64,000 nucleotides of DNA from Aquimonas sp. (GCA_022241605.1 JAKOMQ010000002.1:62001-126000), one strand, 5' to 3'. Shown: positions 1-9,669, numbered from the stretch's first letter. Numbers and translations: made by a program. The notes: a model not told the origin generated them from the sequence alone.

Positions 1-849
1 CGGCGGGTGTTCGCACTGCTGGAAATGGAGCCTCCGGCCGAACGTGATGGCGCGCAGCTGCCGGCCAAGCCGCGCGGCGCCCTGCACTTCCGAGGCGTCC
101 ATTTCGGCTATTCAGAAGACCGCCCCGTACTGCACGACATCGATCTGGAGCTGCCGCCTGGCCAGACCATCGGCCTGGTCGGCGCCACCGGCAGCGGCAA
201 GAGCAGCCTGATCAAGCTGCTGCTGCGCTTCGAGGAGCCGGGCGCCGGCCGCATCGAGTTCGATGGCGTGGACATCGCGGAGCTGCCGCGCAGCCGACTG
301 CGCCGGCACATCGGCCATGTGGCGCAGGATCCCTTCCTCACCGATGGCAGCGTCGCCGAGAACATCGCCTACGGCGATGCCGCACCCGACCTCGCGCGCA
401 TCGAACATGCCGCACGCAGCGCCGAGGCGCACGGCTTCATCAGCGCCCTGCCGCAGGGCTACGCCACCGAGGTCGGCGAGCGCGGGCACACCCTGTCCGG
501 CGGCCAGCGCCAGCGCATCGCGCTGGCCCGCGCGCTGTATCGCGACCCGGCCCTGCTGGTGCTGGACGAGGCCACCTCGGCGGTGGACAACGAGACCGAG
601 GCGGCGATCCAGCGTTCGCTGGCGGAAGCCGCGCACGGTCGCAGCGTGCTGGTGGTGGCGCATCGGCTGTCCACCGTGCGCCATGCCGACCGCATCCACG
701 TGATGGAGGCCGGCCGGATCGTCGAGTCCGGCAACCATGACGAATTGGTGGGCCGCGAGGGCGTCTATGCCAGCCTTTGGCGGCTGCAGACCGGCGAGAT
801 TGCTTCAGCGCCGCGGGTGCTTACTGCGCCCGCATCAGCTTCCCAGTGA
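1..849 (+). CDS. ABC exporter, C-terminal nucleotide-binding domain (5' truncated by window edge)
   Basis: This is the ATPase half of an ABC transporter that powers export across the inner membrane. The frame is open from the first base, so the gene starts upstream and its membrane domain is outside the window. Counting from the GTG at position 7, the Walker A motif (GATGSGKS) is at about residues 59-66, the Q-loop glutamine at 107, the LSGGQ signature at 163-167, the Walker B Asp-Glu at 187-188 and the switch histidine at 219. The arrangement is that of fused TMD-NBD exporters of the MsbA/lipid or multidrug type. The final ~20 residues are low-complexity Ala/Ser. It converges with ppx. Substrate cannot be told without the membrane domain. 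Confidence 0.9.
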   Translation, partial: RRVFALLEMEPPAERDGAQLPAKPRGALHFRGVHFGYSEDRPVLHDIDLELPPGQTIGLVGATGSGKSSLIKLLLRFEEPGAGRIEFDGVDIAELPRSRLRRHIGHVAQDPFLTDGSVAENIAYGDAAPDLARIEHAARSAEAHGFISALPQGYATEVGERGHTLSGGQRQRIALARALYRDPALLVLDEATSAVDNETEAAIQRSLAEAAHGRSVLVVAHRLSTVRHADRIHVMEAGRIVESGNHDELVGREGVYASLWRLQTGEIASAPRVLTAPASASQ

Positions 850-922
850 CCTCGCCGGCGCCCGTCCACGAGGCTTCAAAGGGATCACACCGCGCGACGC
901 GAAGCCGAGCCGGGGCAGCGGC

Positions 923-2458
923 TCATGCAAGCTCGCACAGCGACAGCTCCACCCCCACCTCGCGCAGGCTCTCCCGCTCGGTGAGCAGGTCAGCGCGCGA
1001 AAGCGGGTGCTGGATCAGCCAGCTCGCCGGCAGTCTCAGCTGCAGCCCGGCGGGGCCGGCCTCGGCGGTGACCCTGAACAGCTCGTCGGAATCATGACTG
1101 CGATGCAGCAGCACCGCGAGCCTTAGCAAGACCACGCAGCGCAGGGTTGTCAGCGGGTCACGGCCGCCCGCGCCGACCTGCACCGACTTGTGCAGGCTGC
1201 GCCGCTGCGAGCGCACCAGCGCCGCCAGGAACTGCTGCTCCTGGTTGGAGAATCCGGCGATATCCGAGTGTTCGATCAGGTAGGCGCCGTGCACATGATG
1301 CTGGCTGTGCGCGATCGTCTGGCCGATTTCATGGACACGCGCAGCCCAGGCGAGGCTGAGCCGCTCGTCCTCGCCCAGCCGCCACGCGGTTGCCACCTGG
1401 TCAAACAGCGCCAGCACGCTGGCTTCGACCCGCGCCGACTGCACGGCGTCGACGCCGTAGCGCTGCGCCATCGCCTGGATGGAGCCGTCGCGCGGATCGC
1501 GCAGGGCCACGCGGCCAAGCATGTCGTAGAGCACGCCCTCGCGCATCGCGGTCTGGGCCACTTTCATGTGCGACAGGCCAAGCTCGTTGAAGGCCGCCTC
1601 CAGCACCAGCACGCCACCTGCGATCACCGGGCGACGCTCATCCGACAGCTCGGGCAGCTGGATCGCGTCGATGTCCTCGAACGCGAGCAGCGCCTCGCGC
1701 ATCGCCGCCAGTCCCTCGGCGGTGATTTCGCCCCGGCCAAGCTTCATCGCCTTGAGGATCTTGCCGATCGCCTTGACCGTGCCGGAGGAGCCGATCGCGT
1801 CCTTCCAGCCGCGCGCGCGGTACGCCGCGGCGAACTGCTGGAACTCGGCGGAAATCTCGGTCAGGCCTTCCTTCCAGCGCTTGCGGGACAGCCGCCCGGT
1901 CGCAAAGAAGCGACGCGTGGTCGCCACGCAGCCCATCTGCAGGCTCTCGCGCTCCAGCGGCTCGAAGCCCTCGCCGATGATGAACTCGGTGCTGCCGCCG
2001 CCGATGTCCATCACCAGCCGCCTGCTGCTCTTGGGCGGCAGCCCCTGGGCCACGCCCAGATAGATGAGACGCGCCTCCTCGCGGCCCGAGACGACTTCAA
2101 TGCGATGACCAAGCGCGGTCTGTCCCGGGATCAGGAACGACTGCGGGCTGCGCAGCTGACGCACCGTATTGGTGGCGATCGCGCGCACCCGGTTCGCGGG
2201 GATATTGCGCAGCCGCTGGCCCATCCGCTCAAGGCACTCCAGGGCCCGCCACAGCGCTTCGTGCGTCAACTCGCCGCGCTCGGTGAGGCCGGAGGCCGTG
2301 CGCACCGATTCGCGCAGGCGATCGACCACGCGCAGCTGGCCCAGCGTGTGGCGCGCCACGATCATGTGGAAGCTGTTCGAACCGAGGTCTACCGCCGCCA
2401 GCAGCTCGCCCTCGGCCAGCCCCTGTACCCCTGCCGCCAGCATCGTCTCCGGCATCAT
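923..2458 (-). CDS. ppx: Exopolyphosphatase
   Basis: Cytoplasmic enzyme of the Ppx/GppA family that removes terminal phosphates from inorganic polyphosphate. The protein is 511 residues, close to the E. coli Ppx length. The N-terminal actin-like ATPase fold shows the phosphate loop DLGSNSF near residues 24-30 and the second glycine loop DIGGGSTEF near 145; a C-terminal HD-like helical part follows. An upstream in-frame ATG would place the start inside ppk, so the ATG at 2458 was chosen: it lies 7 bases after the ppk stop and has a GAGGGGCGG ribosome site. It is the last gene of phoB-phoR-ppk-ppx, so synthesis and breakdown of polyphosphate are likely co-transcribed. GppA activity (pppGpp hydrolysis) is possible for this family but the pairing with ppk favours Ppx. 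Confidence 0.94.
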   Translation of the reverse strand: MMPETMLAAGVQGLAEGELLAAVDLGSNSFHMIVARHTLGQLRVVDRLRESVRTASGLTERGELTHEALWRALECLERMGQRLRNIPANRVRAIATNTVRQLRSPQSFLIPGQTALGHRIEVVSGREEARLIYLGVAQGLPPKSSRRLVMDIGGGSTEFIIGEGFEPLERESLQMGCVATTRRFFATGRLSRKRWKEGLTEISAEFQQFAAAYRARGWKDAIGSSGTVKAIGKILKAMKLGRGEITAEGLAAMREALLAFEDIDAIQLPELSDERRPVIAGGVLVLEAAFNELGLSHMKVAQTAMREGVLYDMLGRVALRDPRDGSIQAMAQRYGVDAVQSARVEASVLALFDQVATAWRLGEDERLSLAWAARVHEIGQTIAHSQHHVHGAYLIEHSDIAGFSNQEQQFLAALVRSQRRSLHKSVQVGAGGRDPLTTLRCVVLLRLAVLLHRSHDSDELFRVTAEAGPAGLQLRLPASWLIQHPLSRADLLTERESLREVGVELSLCELA

Positions 2459-2465
2459 CCGCCCC

Positions 2466-4535
2466 TCATTGACACAGCAGGGCCAGCAGGTGCTGCTGGG
2501 CCGAATGGGGCATGGCGTCGCCCTCCGGGACGATCCGCGCATAGCTGCCATCGGACTTGAGCTCCCAGGCCTGCAGGTTGTCGCGCAGGTAGGTGTCGAG
2601 CTCCTCGGCGTGCACCCGCTCGGCCAGCACAGGGTCGAGGATGGGGAAACAGGTTTCGATACGGCGCATCAGGTTGCGCTCCATCCAGTCGGCACTGGAC
2701 GCGAACAGCTCAGGTTGGCCGCCGTTGGCAAACCAGTAGATGCGGCTGTGCTCGAGGAATCGGCCGACGATCGAGCGCACGCGGATGTTTTCGCTGACGC
2801 CCTTGACCCCCGGCCGCAGCCCGCAGGCGCCGCGCACGATCAGCTCTATCTGGACGCCGGCGATGGAGGCCTCGTACAGCGCGCGGATCACCTGCGGCTC
2901 ATTGATGGCGTTGAGCTTGGCAATGATGCCGGCCGGCTTGCCCGCGCGAGCATTGGTGGCCTCGCGCTGGATCTTCTTGAGCAGGCCGGGATGCAGGGTG
3001 AAGGGCGACTGCAGGATGCGCTTCAGGCGGATTGCCGGGGCCAGGCCGGACATCTGCTGGAACAGCAGGTGCACGTCCTCGCCGAGGTCCGGATGCGCGG
3101 TGATCAGGCCGATGTCGGTGTAGGCGCGAGCGGTGCCGCTGTGGTAGTTGCCGGTGCCGAGATGCACATAGCGCTGCAGCTTCTTGCCTTCGCGGCGCAC
3201 GATCAGCAGCATCTTGGCGTGAGTCTTGTAGCCCACCACGCCATAGACCACCTGCACGCCGGCCTCCTGCAGACGATCAGCCAGGCGCAGGTTGGCCTCT
3301 TCGTCGAAGCGCGCGCGCAGCTCGATCACCACGGTCACGTCCTTGCCGTTGCGCGCGGCCTCGATCAGCGAGGCCACCAGCGGCGAGTTGTGGCCGGTGC
3401 GGTAGAGCGTCTGCTTGATCGCCAGCACGTTGGGATCATGGGCCGCGGTCTTGACCAGATCCTGGATCACCGAAAAGCTGTCGAACGGGTGATGCAGCAG
3501 CACATCGCCACGTCGAATCACCTCGAACAGCTCGGTGCCCGACTCACGCGGGTGCAGGCGCGGCTTGAACACGGGGAACTTGAGATCGGCGCGCTCGACC
3601 ATGTCGTAGACGGCGATCACACGGTTGAGGTTGACCGGCCCGTTGATGCGCGAAACCGCATCCTCGGGCAGCTCGAAGTGCCGCAGCAGGGTCTTGACGA
3701 TGGGCTTCGGGCAGGAATCCGCGATCTCCAGCCGCACCGCATGGGAGTAGCCGCGCCCGACCAGCTCATCGCGCAGCGCCGAGGCGAGGTTCTCGACCTC
3801 GTCCTCGTCGACGAACAGCTCGGAATTCCGGGTCACGCGAAACTGGTATGTGCCCTTGACCGTCATGCCCGGGAACAGATCTTCCACGAATGCGGACAGC
3901 ACCGCCGACAGCAGCACGAAATCATGCTCGCCGCCGGAAATCTGCTTGGGCAGCTGGATGATGCGGGGCAGCGAGCGCGGCGCACGCACAAGCGCCAGCC
4001 CGCCGTTGCGGCCGAATGCATCGCGCCCCTGCAGCACCACCACCAGGTTCAGGCTTTTGTTGAGGATGCGCGGGAACGGGTGGGCGGGATCCACCGCCAG
4101 CGGCGACAGCACCGGGGTGATGTCACTGTCGAAGTAGTCCTTCAGCCAGCGCTTCTGCTTGGCGGTCCAGGTGTCACGGGTCAGGATGCGAAGGCCGGTG
4201 GCGCCCAGCGCCGGGCGCAGGTGGTCATTCCAGTAGCGGTACTGGGCATCGACCAGCTCGCGGGCACGCGCGTAGATGCGCTCAAGGGCCTGGGTGGGCG
4301 CAATGCCATCGGGTGCACTGCCGCCACCGAAATCCTGCTGGTGACGGATCGCAGCCACCCGGATCTCGAAAAACTCGTCGAGATTGGTGCAGGAGATGCA
4401 AAGGTAGCGCAGGCGCTCCAGCAGGGGCACGCGCTCGTCCATGGCCTGCTCCAGCACTCGGAAGTTGAACTCCAGCTGCGACAGCTCACGGTTGATGTAG
4501 AGCGCTGGGTCGTTCAGGTCCGGCTTGGCGGGCAT
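2466..4535 (-). CDS. ppk: Polyphosphate kinase 1
   Basis: Makes inorganic polyphosphate reversibly from ATP through a phosphohistidine. The protein is 689 residues from the chosen ATG at 4535 (MPAKPDLNDP), matching E. coli Ppk (688); the longer in-frame start at 4586 would overlap phoR. The phospholipase-D-like fold is visible: the autophosphorylated histidine sits in YKTHAKM near residue 439, the HLGTGNYH motif follows near 458, and the second conserved histidine is in EHSRIYWF. It lies 28 bases after phoR and 7 before ppx, so it is probably translated from a phoB-led message and induced by phosphate starvation. The ribosome site ahead of 4535 is weak, so the exact start is the only doubtful point. 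Confidence 0.95.
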   Translation of the reverse strand: MPAKPDLNDPALYINRELSQLEFNFRVLEQAMDERVPLLERLRYLCISCTNLDEFFEIRVAAIRHQQDFGGGSAPDGIAPTQALERIYARARELVDAQYRYWNDHLRPALGATGLRILTRDTWTAKQKRWLKDYFDSDITPVLSPLAVDPAHPFPRILNKSLNLVVVLQGRDAFGRNGGLALVRAPRSLPRIIQLPKQISGGEHDFVLLSAVLSAFVEDLFPGMTVKGTYQFRVTRNSELFVDEDEVENLASALRDELVGRGYSHAVRLEIADSCPKPIVKTLLRHFELPEDAVSRINGPVNLNRVIAVYDMVERADLKFPVFKPRLHPRESGTELFEVIRRGDVLLHHPFDSFSVIQDLVKTAAHDPNVLAIKQTLYRTGHNSPLVASLIEAARNGKDVTVVIELRARFDEEANLRLADRLQEAGVQVVYGVVGYKTHAKMLLIVRREGKKLQRYVHLGTGNYHSGTARAYTDIGLITAHPDLGEDVHLLFQQMSGLAPAIRLKRILQSPFTLHPGLLKKIQREATNARAGKPAGIIAKLNAINEPQVIRALYEASIAGVQIELIVRGACGLRPGVKGVSENIRVRSIVGRFLEHSRIYWFANGGQPELFASSADWMERNLMRRIETCFPILDPVLAERVHAEELDTYLRDNLQAWELKSDGSYARIVPEGDAMPHSAQQHLLALLCQ

Positions 4536-4563
4536 GGCGGGGCGTGGGTCTGGGGAGAGGCTT

Positions 4564-5934
4564 TCATGATGCCGCATCCACTGCATCTGCGCTGCGTATG
4601 CGGCAGTGGGCCGAATCGAACTCGCAGCAGAAGCGGCTGCCGCGGCCGGGCTCGCTCTCGATGCGGAGCTGGGCCTGGTGCAGCTGCAGGATGTGTTTGA
4701 CGATGGCCAGCCCCAGGCCGGTGCCGCCGGAATCCCGCGAACGGCTGGTGGAGACCCGGTAGAAACGTTCGGTCAGGCGCGGGATGTGCTGGGGCGCGAT
4801 ACCGGGGCCGGTATCGACGACACAGAGGTGCGCTCCGCCCTGGTCGGCGAGGCTGAATTCGACCCGGATCGCGCCGCCTGCGGGGGTGTAGCGCACCGCA
4901 TTGATGACCAGGTTGGAAAACGCGCTGTGCAGCTCCTTGTGTGAACCGAACAGATCGACGCCGGCGCTGTCGACCACCTCGATGCAATGGCGGCCCGCGC
5001 TCAGCGCCTCGGCCTCACCCTGAAGCGAGGCCAGCATCGAGGCCATTTCGACGGTCTCCAGCGGCAGGGAGTCGCGGGATTCTAGCCGCGAAAGGGTGAG
5101 CAGATCCTCCACGATCTGGGTCATCCGTCCGGACTGCCGGCGCATTTCGCCGAGCATGCCCGCCCATTCCGGCACGTCCTCGGGCTCCAGCATGTCCAGA
5201 TAGCCGTGCAGCACCGTCAGCGGCGTGCGCAGCTCGTGCGAGACATTGGCCACGAAGTCGCGCCGCACCTGTTCCAGATGCAGCAGCTTGCTGATATCGC
5301 GGGCAATCAGCAGCTGCTGCTCGGTCGTGTAGTCGATCAGCCGCATTGACAGCCGGAGGCTTTCCTCACCGGTGCCCTGCACGTCGAGCAGGGGCTCGCC
5401 GGCACCGGATTCCATCCAGGCGGTGACCCGCGGCGAGCGCACCAGATTGCAGAATCGACTGCCGATGTCGGTGGGATAGGACAGCCCGAGCAGGCGCTCG
5501 CTGGCTTCGTTGAACCAGTCGATGCGCTGCTCGCGACGATCAAGCACCACCACGGCATCCGGCAGCGCGGCGGCCGCCTGGCGGAAGGCACGCAGGGTGC
5601 CCAGCAGTCGACGCTTGCGTTCGCGATTCTCGCGCTGGCGGTCATGCAGCACCCGGGTCAGCTCGGCAAAGACGCCGCGCCCCTCCGGCGGCTCCAGGCG
5701 CTCACGACGGTTCAGCCGGCCCAGCACCGTCCGCAGCTGCAGATAGTGCCAGGCGAGGATAGCCGCTAGGCCGAGCGCCAGCAGCGGCCACGGCTGGCCG
5801 AGGGCGAATCCGAGCAGCAGGCAGCCAAGCACAATGGCCGCGAGCCGCCAGGCGGAAAGCTGCCAGGCGCGACGCAGTGGGCTGCGGATGGGGGAAGGAC
5901 GGAGGGGCACGCCGGGCATGTTCGCAGGTCGCAA
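4564..5934 (-). CDS. phoR: Phosphate regulon sensor histidine kinase PhoR
   Basis: Inner-membrane sensor kinase that phosphorylates PhoB when phosphate is scarce. The 456-residue protein has two close membrane helices near residues 28-62, a charged linker, a PAS domain about 115-215, the dimerisation/phosphoacceptor motif with His233 (SHELRTPLT), and an HATPase domain with the N box (NLVINAVRYT) and the G boxes DTGPGI and GTGLGLAIV. There is no large periplasmic domain, as expected for PhoR, which senses through the Pst/PhoU system. An alternative start at codon 6 (5919) is possible. It follows phoB by about 106 bases and precedes ppk. No pst or phoU genes lie in the window. Confidence 0.94.
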   Translation of the reverse strand: MRPANMPGVPLRPSPIRSPLRRAWQLSAWRLAAIVLGCLLLGFALGQPWPLLALGLAAILAWHYLQLRTVLGRLNRRERLEPPEGRGVFAELTRVLHDRQRENRERKRRLLGTLRAFRQAAAALPDAVVVLDRREQRIDWFNEASERLLGLSYPTDIGSRFCNLVRSPRVTAWMESGAGEPLLDVQGTGEESLRLSMRLIDYTTEQQLLIARDISKLLHLEQVRRDFVANVSHELRTPLTVLHGYLDMLEPEDVPEWAGMLGEMRRQSGRMTQIVEDLLTLSRLESRDSLPLETVEMASMLASLQGEAEALSAGRHCIEVVDSAGVDLFGSHKELHSAFSNLVINAVRYTPAGGAIRVEFSLADQGGAHLCVVDTGPGIAPQHIPRLTERFYRVSTSRSRDSGGTGLGLAIVKHILQLHQAQLRIESEPGRGSRFCCEFDSAHCRIRSADAVDAAS

Positions 5935-6040
5935 GGTGGCCGCACCAGCGGCCGGCAGAAACGGACGTGACGCAGGCTGGGGCCCTGTGCCGGTCTTGGG
6001 CTCAGGCCTGTGGATCAGGCCTGAGGATCAGCCCGGAGGA

Positions 6041-6736
6041 TCAGGCCTGGAGATCGGTCGAGAACCGGTAGCCGGCACCACGCACGGTCTGCACCAGCGG
6101 ATCCAGCGCATGCGGCTCAAGTGTCTTGCGCAGGCGTCGGATGTGGACGTCCACCGTGCGCTCCTCCACATAGACGTTCCCACCCCACACGTGGTCCAGC
6201 AGCTGGGTGCGTGAATACACGCGCTCGGGGTGGGTCATGAAGAAATGCAGAAGACGGTATTCGGTGGGGCCGATGTGGATCGGCGTCTCGCCGGCATAGA
6301 CCCGATGCGCGGCGCCGTCGATGCGCAGCCCCCCGATCGCGACGCTGCCATCCTCCTCATCGCCACGCGAGCGCCGCATCACGGCCTTGATGCGGGCCAG
6401 CAGCTCGCGCGCTGAAAATGGCTTGACCACGTAATCGTCGACCCCGGCCTCCAGCCCACTGACGCGATCGTTCTCCTCCCCGCGCGCGGTGAGCATGATG
6501 ATCGGCACTTCGCGGGTCAGCCCCTCCTTGCGCAGGCGCCGGGCAAACTCCACGCCGCTCATGCCTGGCAGCATCCAGTCCAGCAGGATCAGGTCGGGGA
6601 CACGGCTGACAATGGCCGCCTGCGCCTCACGGGTGTCGGCTGCGTGCACCGGCTCGTACTCCGCCTTGCGCAGGGCGAAGGCGACCATGTCGCGGATGGC
6701 GGGCTCGTCGTCGACGATCAGGATCTGTTTCTGCAC
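6041..6736 (-). CDS. phoB: Phosphate regulon response regulator PhoB
   Basis: Transcription factor that binds Pho boxes once phosphorylated by PhoR. From a GTG start at 6736 the protein is 231 residues (E. coli PhoB 229). The receiver domain shows Asp9/Asp10, the phosphoacceptor Asp53 in LLDWMLPG, the conserved Thr in MLTARG and Lys in VVKPF; the C-terminal OmpR-type winged helix ends with the typical VRGAGYRF. The GTG was preferred over the upstream ATG at 6796 because GAGGA lies six bases ahead of it and the upstream extension is Pro/Ala-rich and unlike the family. It is the first gene of the phoB-phoR-ppk-ppx run. A candidate Pho box about 100 bases upstream suggests autoregulation. Confidence 0.95.
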   Translation of the reverse strand: MQKQILIVDDEPAIRDMVAFALRKAEYEPVHAADTREAQAAIVSRVPDLILLDWMLPGMSGVEFARRLRKEGLTREVPIIMLTARGEENDRVSGLEAGVDDYVVKPFSARELLARIKAVMRRSRGDEEDGSVAIGGLRIDGAAHRVYAGETPIHIGPTEYRLLHFFMTHPERVYSRTQLLDHVWGGNVYVEERTVDVHIRRLRKTLEPHALDPLVQTVRGAGYRFSTDLQA

Positions 6737-7077
6737 GGGACGTCCTCGGGCATGCGTCCCACCGGCTGCGGGACACGGGGCCGGCGATGCGTTCAACGCC
6801 TGCCGGTTCAGATGCCGCCCCAGTAGATAACACTTTTGTGACCCGGCAATGACAGGCCAAGCGCCCCGCCGCGCGACCGCCGTCTGCGCTGGAGCGGGGG
6901 CCGATGCGCACCCTTGAAGGAACCCGCGTCAGGGGTCGTAACTCAGGCGAGGGCGCACCCGCTTCGGCCGGCGCCGGCCGGCTCTGGGCAGGTCCCGCGA
7001 GGCGCACGCGCTTGCGATTGCGCCCCCCCCAACGGCCCTGCAGAGGCGACCCGGTGGCCAGCGCAACCGACAGGCGC
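6737..7077. other. Gene-free stretch between bepA and phoB
   Basis: These 341 bases separate two minus-strand genes. Apart from the candidate Pho box at 6838-6855, I see no coding frame with codon bias, no tRNA and no clear terminator with a T-run after bepA. There are GC-rich palindromic patches around 6960-6990 and a run of nine C at about 7022-7030. Confidence 0.5.
6838..6855 (-). promoter_or_regulatory. Candidate Pho box upstream of phoB
   Basis: Read on the minus strand, this 18-base site is CTGTCAT, four bases, then GGGTCAC. The first heptamer is a perfect match to the Pho-box half-site and the second matches CTGTCAC at five of seven positions, with the usual four-base spacer. It is about 102 bases upstream of the phoB GTG. 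No convincing -10 element could be fixed, so promoter position is inferred. Direct binding by PhoB is an inference from the known consensus. Confidence 0.6.
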
Positions 7078-8703
7078 TCAGCGCATGCGCGGCTCGGCTC
7101 GCAGGCCGAGGCCACCGGTCTGGCTGCGCGAAACCCGCTGCCCGCGCTCGCGCAGCTCCAGCACGATGGGTGTGAGTTCGGTGATCCGAGCATCCACCCG
7201 CGCCCGCTGGTAGTAGTCGAGATCCTCGCGCCGGGCCAAGGTCTGCAGTTGGTTCAACGCGTCTTCCGCGCGACCCGAGAGGAACGCCGCCTCGGCATGG
7301 GCCTCGGTGGCGCGGATGGTGTCGCCTGCCAGCTCGCTGGCGCGGCCCAGGCTGCGCTGCAGGGCAGCGTCGCTGCTGCGCCCCTGCAGCAGCGGCCGCA
7401 GCGCGGCCTGCGCCTGCAGGCCGGCCTCGGGCGTGCCCAGACGGATCAGGCTCTCGGCCTGGCTCAGCGCCACCGTGCGGCTGCCCGGGTGGCGGGCCGT
7501 CAATTCGGCATACAGGGCGTTCGACTCGCTTTGTCGACCCGCAAGGTGCAGCAGCTCCGCGCGCGCCAGCGGCAGCCACACGCCCGGCGGCGACTCGCGC
7601 ACGCGCTCAAGCTCGACGAGGCCTTCGGCGGCGCGGCCGTTCAAGCCCAGCGCCAGCGCCAGGGCATAGCGTTCGGCCTCGGGCAGCGACTCACCCAAGG
7701 ACAGGTTGCGTCGCTGCAGCTCGTCCATGGCGCGCGCCGGGCTCTCGGCGCTGAGCACCCGCAGGCGTGCCTGCACCCAGGGGAACAGGCTGCGATCGGG
7801 AGTGCCGTCAACGTCGAGGTCGCGCGCGATGCGCTCGGGCAACAGAGGATGCAGGGGCCCACGCAGCGCGGTGGGCGGCACGAAGCCGAGCGGCCGGGTG
7901 GCACCCTCGGCGCGGCCCTTGGCTTCGCTGATGCGGCTGTTGGTCACCGGATGGGTGCGCAGGAACTCCGGCGCTTCCTCGCCGATGGTCGAGCGCAGGG
8001 AGCGGTGCATCCGCGCGAAGAAATCAGCCATCGCCATCGGCTCGTAGCCGGCACGCTGCAGGATCAGGATGCCGACCCGATCCGCCTCGTATTCGTTGGC
8101 GCGGGTGTGGTTGATCGCGCGCTGCTGCATCAGCGCGATACCGCTGGTGATTGCCGCCTGGGTGGCATTGCCGGCGCTGGTCCCGCCTGCCTGCTGAGCC
8201 ACCGCGATAGCGGCGATGGTGCCCAGCAGGATGGGGAGCGAGTCCTTGCTCTGGCGCTCGACGGCACGAACGATATGGCGCTGGGTGACGTGGGCAATCT
8301 CATGCGCCATCACGGCAGCGACCTCGTCCTCGGTTTCCGCCGTGAGCACCAGCCCGGCGTTCATGCCCACGAAACCGCCAAGGGTGGCGAACGCGTTGAT
8401 GTCGCGGGCGCGCATCCAGAAGAAGGTGAAGTCCTGCTGCGGACGATCCGCCTCGCTCGCCAACCGCTGACCGAGTCGATGCAGCCATTCGTCCAGCAGC
8501 GGGTCCTCAAGCAGCATGCCGAAGGCGCGCAGCTGCTGGTGCAGGCCCTCGCCGTACTGGCGCTCCTGCGCCGGCGTGATCAGGGTGTCAGCCGAGGAGC
8601 CCATATCCGGCAGCGCCAGTGGATCGCGGGACTGCGCAGACGCGCCCCCGGCGGCCAGCAGGCAGCAGACAAGGGCGGCTGCGAGGCGACGGGGCTGGGA
8701 CAT
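7078..8703 (-). CDS. bepA: Periplasmic M48 metalloprotease/chaperone with TPR repeats, BepA-like
   Basis: Resembles BepA (YfgC), a periplasmic zinc protease that helps assemble or degrade outer-membrane proteins. The ATG at 8703 gives 541 residues beginning with a signal peptide (cleavage near Ala23-Gln24). The zinc motif HEIAH is at 134-138, the third ligand region NEYEAD at 203-208, and RTHPVTNSR with the BepA-type regulatory histidine at 251. The C-terminal ~250 residues are Ala/Leu/Arg-rich helical repeats consistent with TPRs. Upstream in-frame codons extend antisense to pxpA and lack a signal peptide, so they were dropped; a start at 8728 remains possible. It is transcribed after pxpA and before phoB but with no sign of co-regulation. 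Confidence 0.88.
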   Translation of the reverse strand: MSQPRRLAAALVCCLLAAGGASAQSRDPLALPDMGSSADTLITPAQERQYGEGLHQQLRAFGMLLEDPLLDEWLHRLGQRLASEADRPQQDFTFFWMRARDINAFATLGGFVGMNAGLVLTAETEDEVAAVMAHEIAHVTQRHIVRAVERQSKDSLPILLGTIAAIAVAQQAGGTSAGNATQAAITSGIALMQQRAINHTRANEYEADRVGILILQRAGYEPMAMADFFARMHRSLRSTIGEEAPEFLRTHPVTNSRISEAKGRAEGATRPLGFVPPTALRGPLHPLLPERIARDLDVDGTPDRSLFPWVQARLRVLSAESPARAMDELQRRNLSLGESLPEAERYALALALGLNGRAAEGLVELERVRESPPGVWLPLARAELLHLAGRQSESNALYAELTARHPGSRTVALSQAESLIRLGTPEAGLQAQAALRPLLQGRSSDAALQRSLGRASELAGDTIRATEAHAEAAFLSGRAEDALNQLQTLARREDLDYYQRARVDARITELTPIVLELRERGQRVSRSQTGGLGLRAEPRMR

Positions 8704-8791
8704 GGGGGAGGTTCCGCAGGAAGGCATGACCCCCATCATCGCGCCAGCCGATGCAGGGCGGGTTAACTGGCAGTAAAGGCCTCGCCGGCCT

Positions 8792-9550
8792 TCACGGCGC
8801 CGAGACCTCGACGCCCGCCGCCGCCAGCAGGCGACGAAGGCGCTGTGCGAGGGCGACCGCATCAGCGCGGTCGCCGTGCAGGCACAGCGTGTCGGCGTCG
8901 ACCCTGAGCGTGCCGCCGCCGCGCACTGCAACCTCGCCGCGGGCAAGCAGCCCGAGCACCTGTGACTCGATAGCGCCGGGGTCCTCAAGCACGGCGCCCG
9001 GCAGCGAGCGCGCAACCAGGCTGCCGTCGGGTTCATAGGCGCGCTCGACGAAGGCCTCTGCCACCCACTGCAGGCCGTGTGCGAGCGCTGCGGCCTGCAG
9101 CTCACTGCCAGCCAGACCGTAAAGCCTGAGCTGCGGGTCGACATCCCGCACGGCCGCAGCGATCGCGTCCGCCAGCGAACGATCGCGCGCAGCCTGGTTG
9201 TAGAGGGCACCATGCGGCTTGACGTGCTGAAGCCGCGCACCGGCTGCACCCACGAAGCCGGCCAGCGCGGAGATCTGATACAGCACGAAGGCATAGGCTT
9301 CGGCCGGGCTGGCGGCCAGCGCGCGACGCCCGAAACCCTGCAGATCAGGCCAGCCGGGATGGGCGCCGATGGCGACGCCGTGCCGAACGCAAAGCGCAAC
9401 CGTCCGGTGCATCACCATCGGATCGCCGGCGTGGAAACCGCAGGCGATATTGGCAGAGCTGGCATGCGGCAGCAGCTCGGCGTCCGCGCCCATGCGCCAG
9501 TCACCGAAGCTCTCGCCCACGTCGCAGTTCAGGTCAATCCGGGATCGCAC
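8792..9550 (-). CDS. pxpA: 5-oxoprolinase subunit A (LamB/YcsF family)
   Basis: PxpA works with PxpB and PxpC to hydrolyse 5-oxoproline to glutamate using ATP. The family opening DLNCDVGESFG and the motifs SANIACGFHAGDP, GAHPGWPD and HVKPHGALYN are all present in order. The longer frame begins inside tRNA-Ser, so the GTG at 9550, preceded by GGAG at five bases, was chosen; this gives 252 residues against 244 for E. coli PxpA. The partners pxpB and pxpC are not in this window, which is unusual because they often sit next to pxpA. The gene is flanked by tRNA-Ser upstream and bepA downstream on the same strand. Confidence 0.9.
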   Translation of the reverse strand: MRSRIDLNCDVGESFGDWRMGADAELLPHASSANIACGFHAGDPMVMHRTVALCVRHGVAIGAHPGWPDLQGFGRRALAASPAEAYAFVLYQISALAGFVGAAGARLQHVKPHGALYNQAARDRSLADAIAAAVRDVDPQLRLYGLAGSELQAAALAHGLQWVAEAFVERAYEPDGSLVARSLPGAVLEDPGAIESQVLGLLARGEVAVRGGGTLRVDADTLCLHGDRADAVALAQRLRRLLAAAGVEVSAP

Positions 9551-9579
9551 GGCGGCTCCACGTGCATGCGCTGCGGGGA

Positions 9580-9669
9580 TGGCGGAGGGAGTGGGATTCG
9601 AACCCACGGTGACATCGCTGCCACGCCGGTTTTCAAGACCGGTGCCTTAAACCGCTCGGCCATCCCTCC
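9580..9669 (-). tRNA. tRNA-Ser (anticodon TGA)
   Basis: On the minus strand the acceptor GGAGGGA pairs with TCCCTCC, followed by discriminator G and an encoded CCA. The anticodon loop CTTGAAA gives TGA (at 9633-9635 on the plus strand), and there is a long variable arm typical of serine tRNAs. The T loop is GTTCGAATC. It reads UCN codons and sits just upstream of pxpA. Confidence 0.97.

Noticed and set aside
2169-4700. 843-codon open frame on the plus strand opposite ppk and ppx
   Set aside because: It is the antisense shadow of well-supported genes in GC-rich DNA; the translation is Ala/Gly/His/Gln-rich with no recognisable domain.
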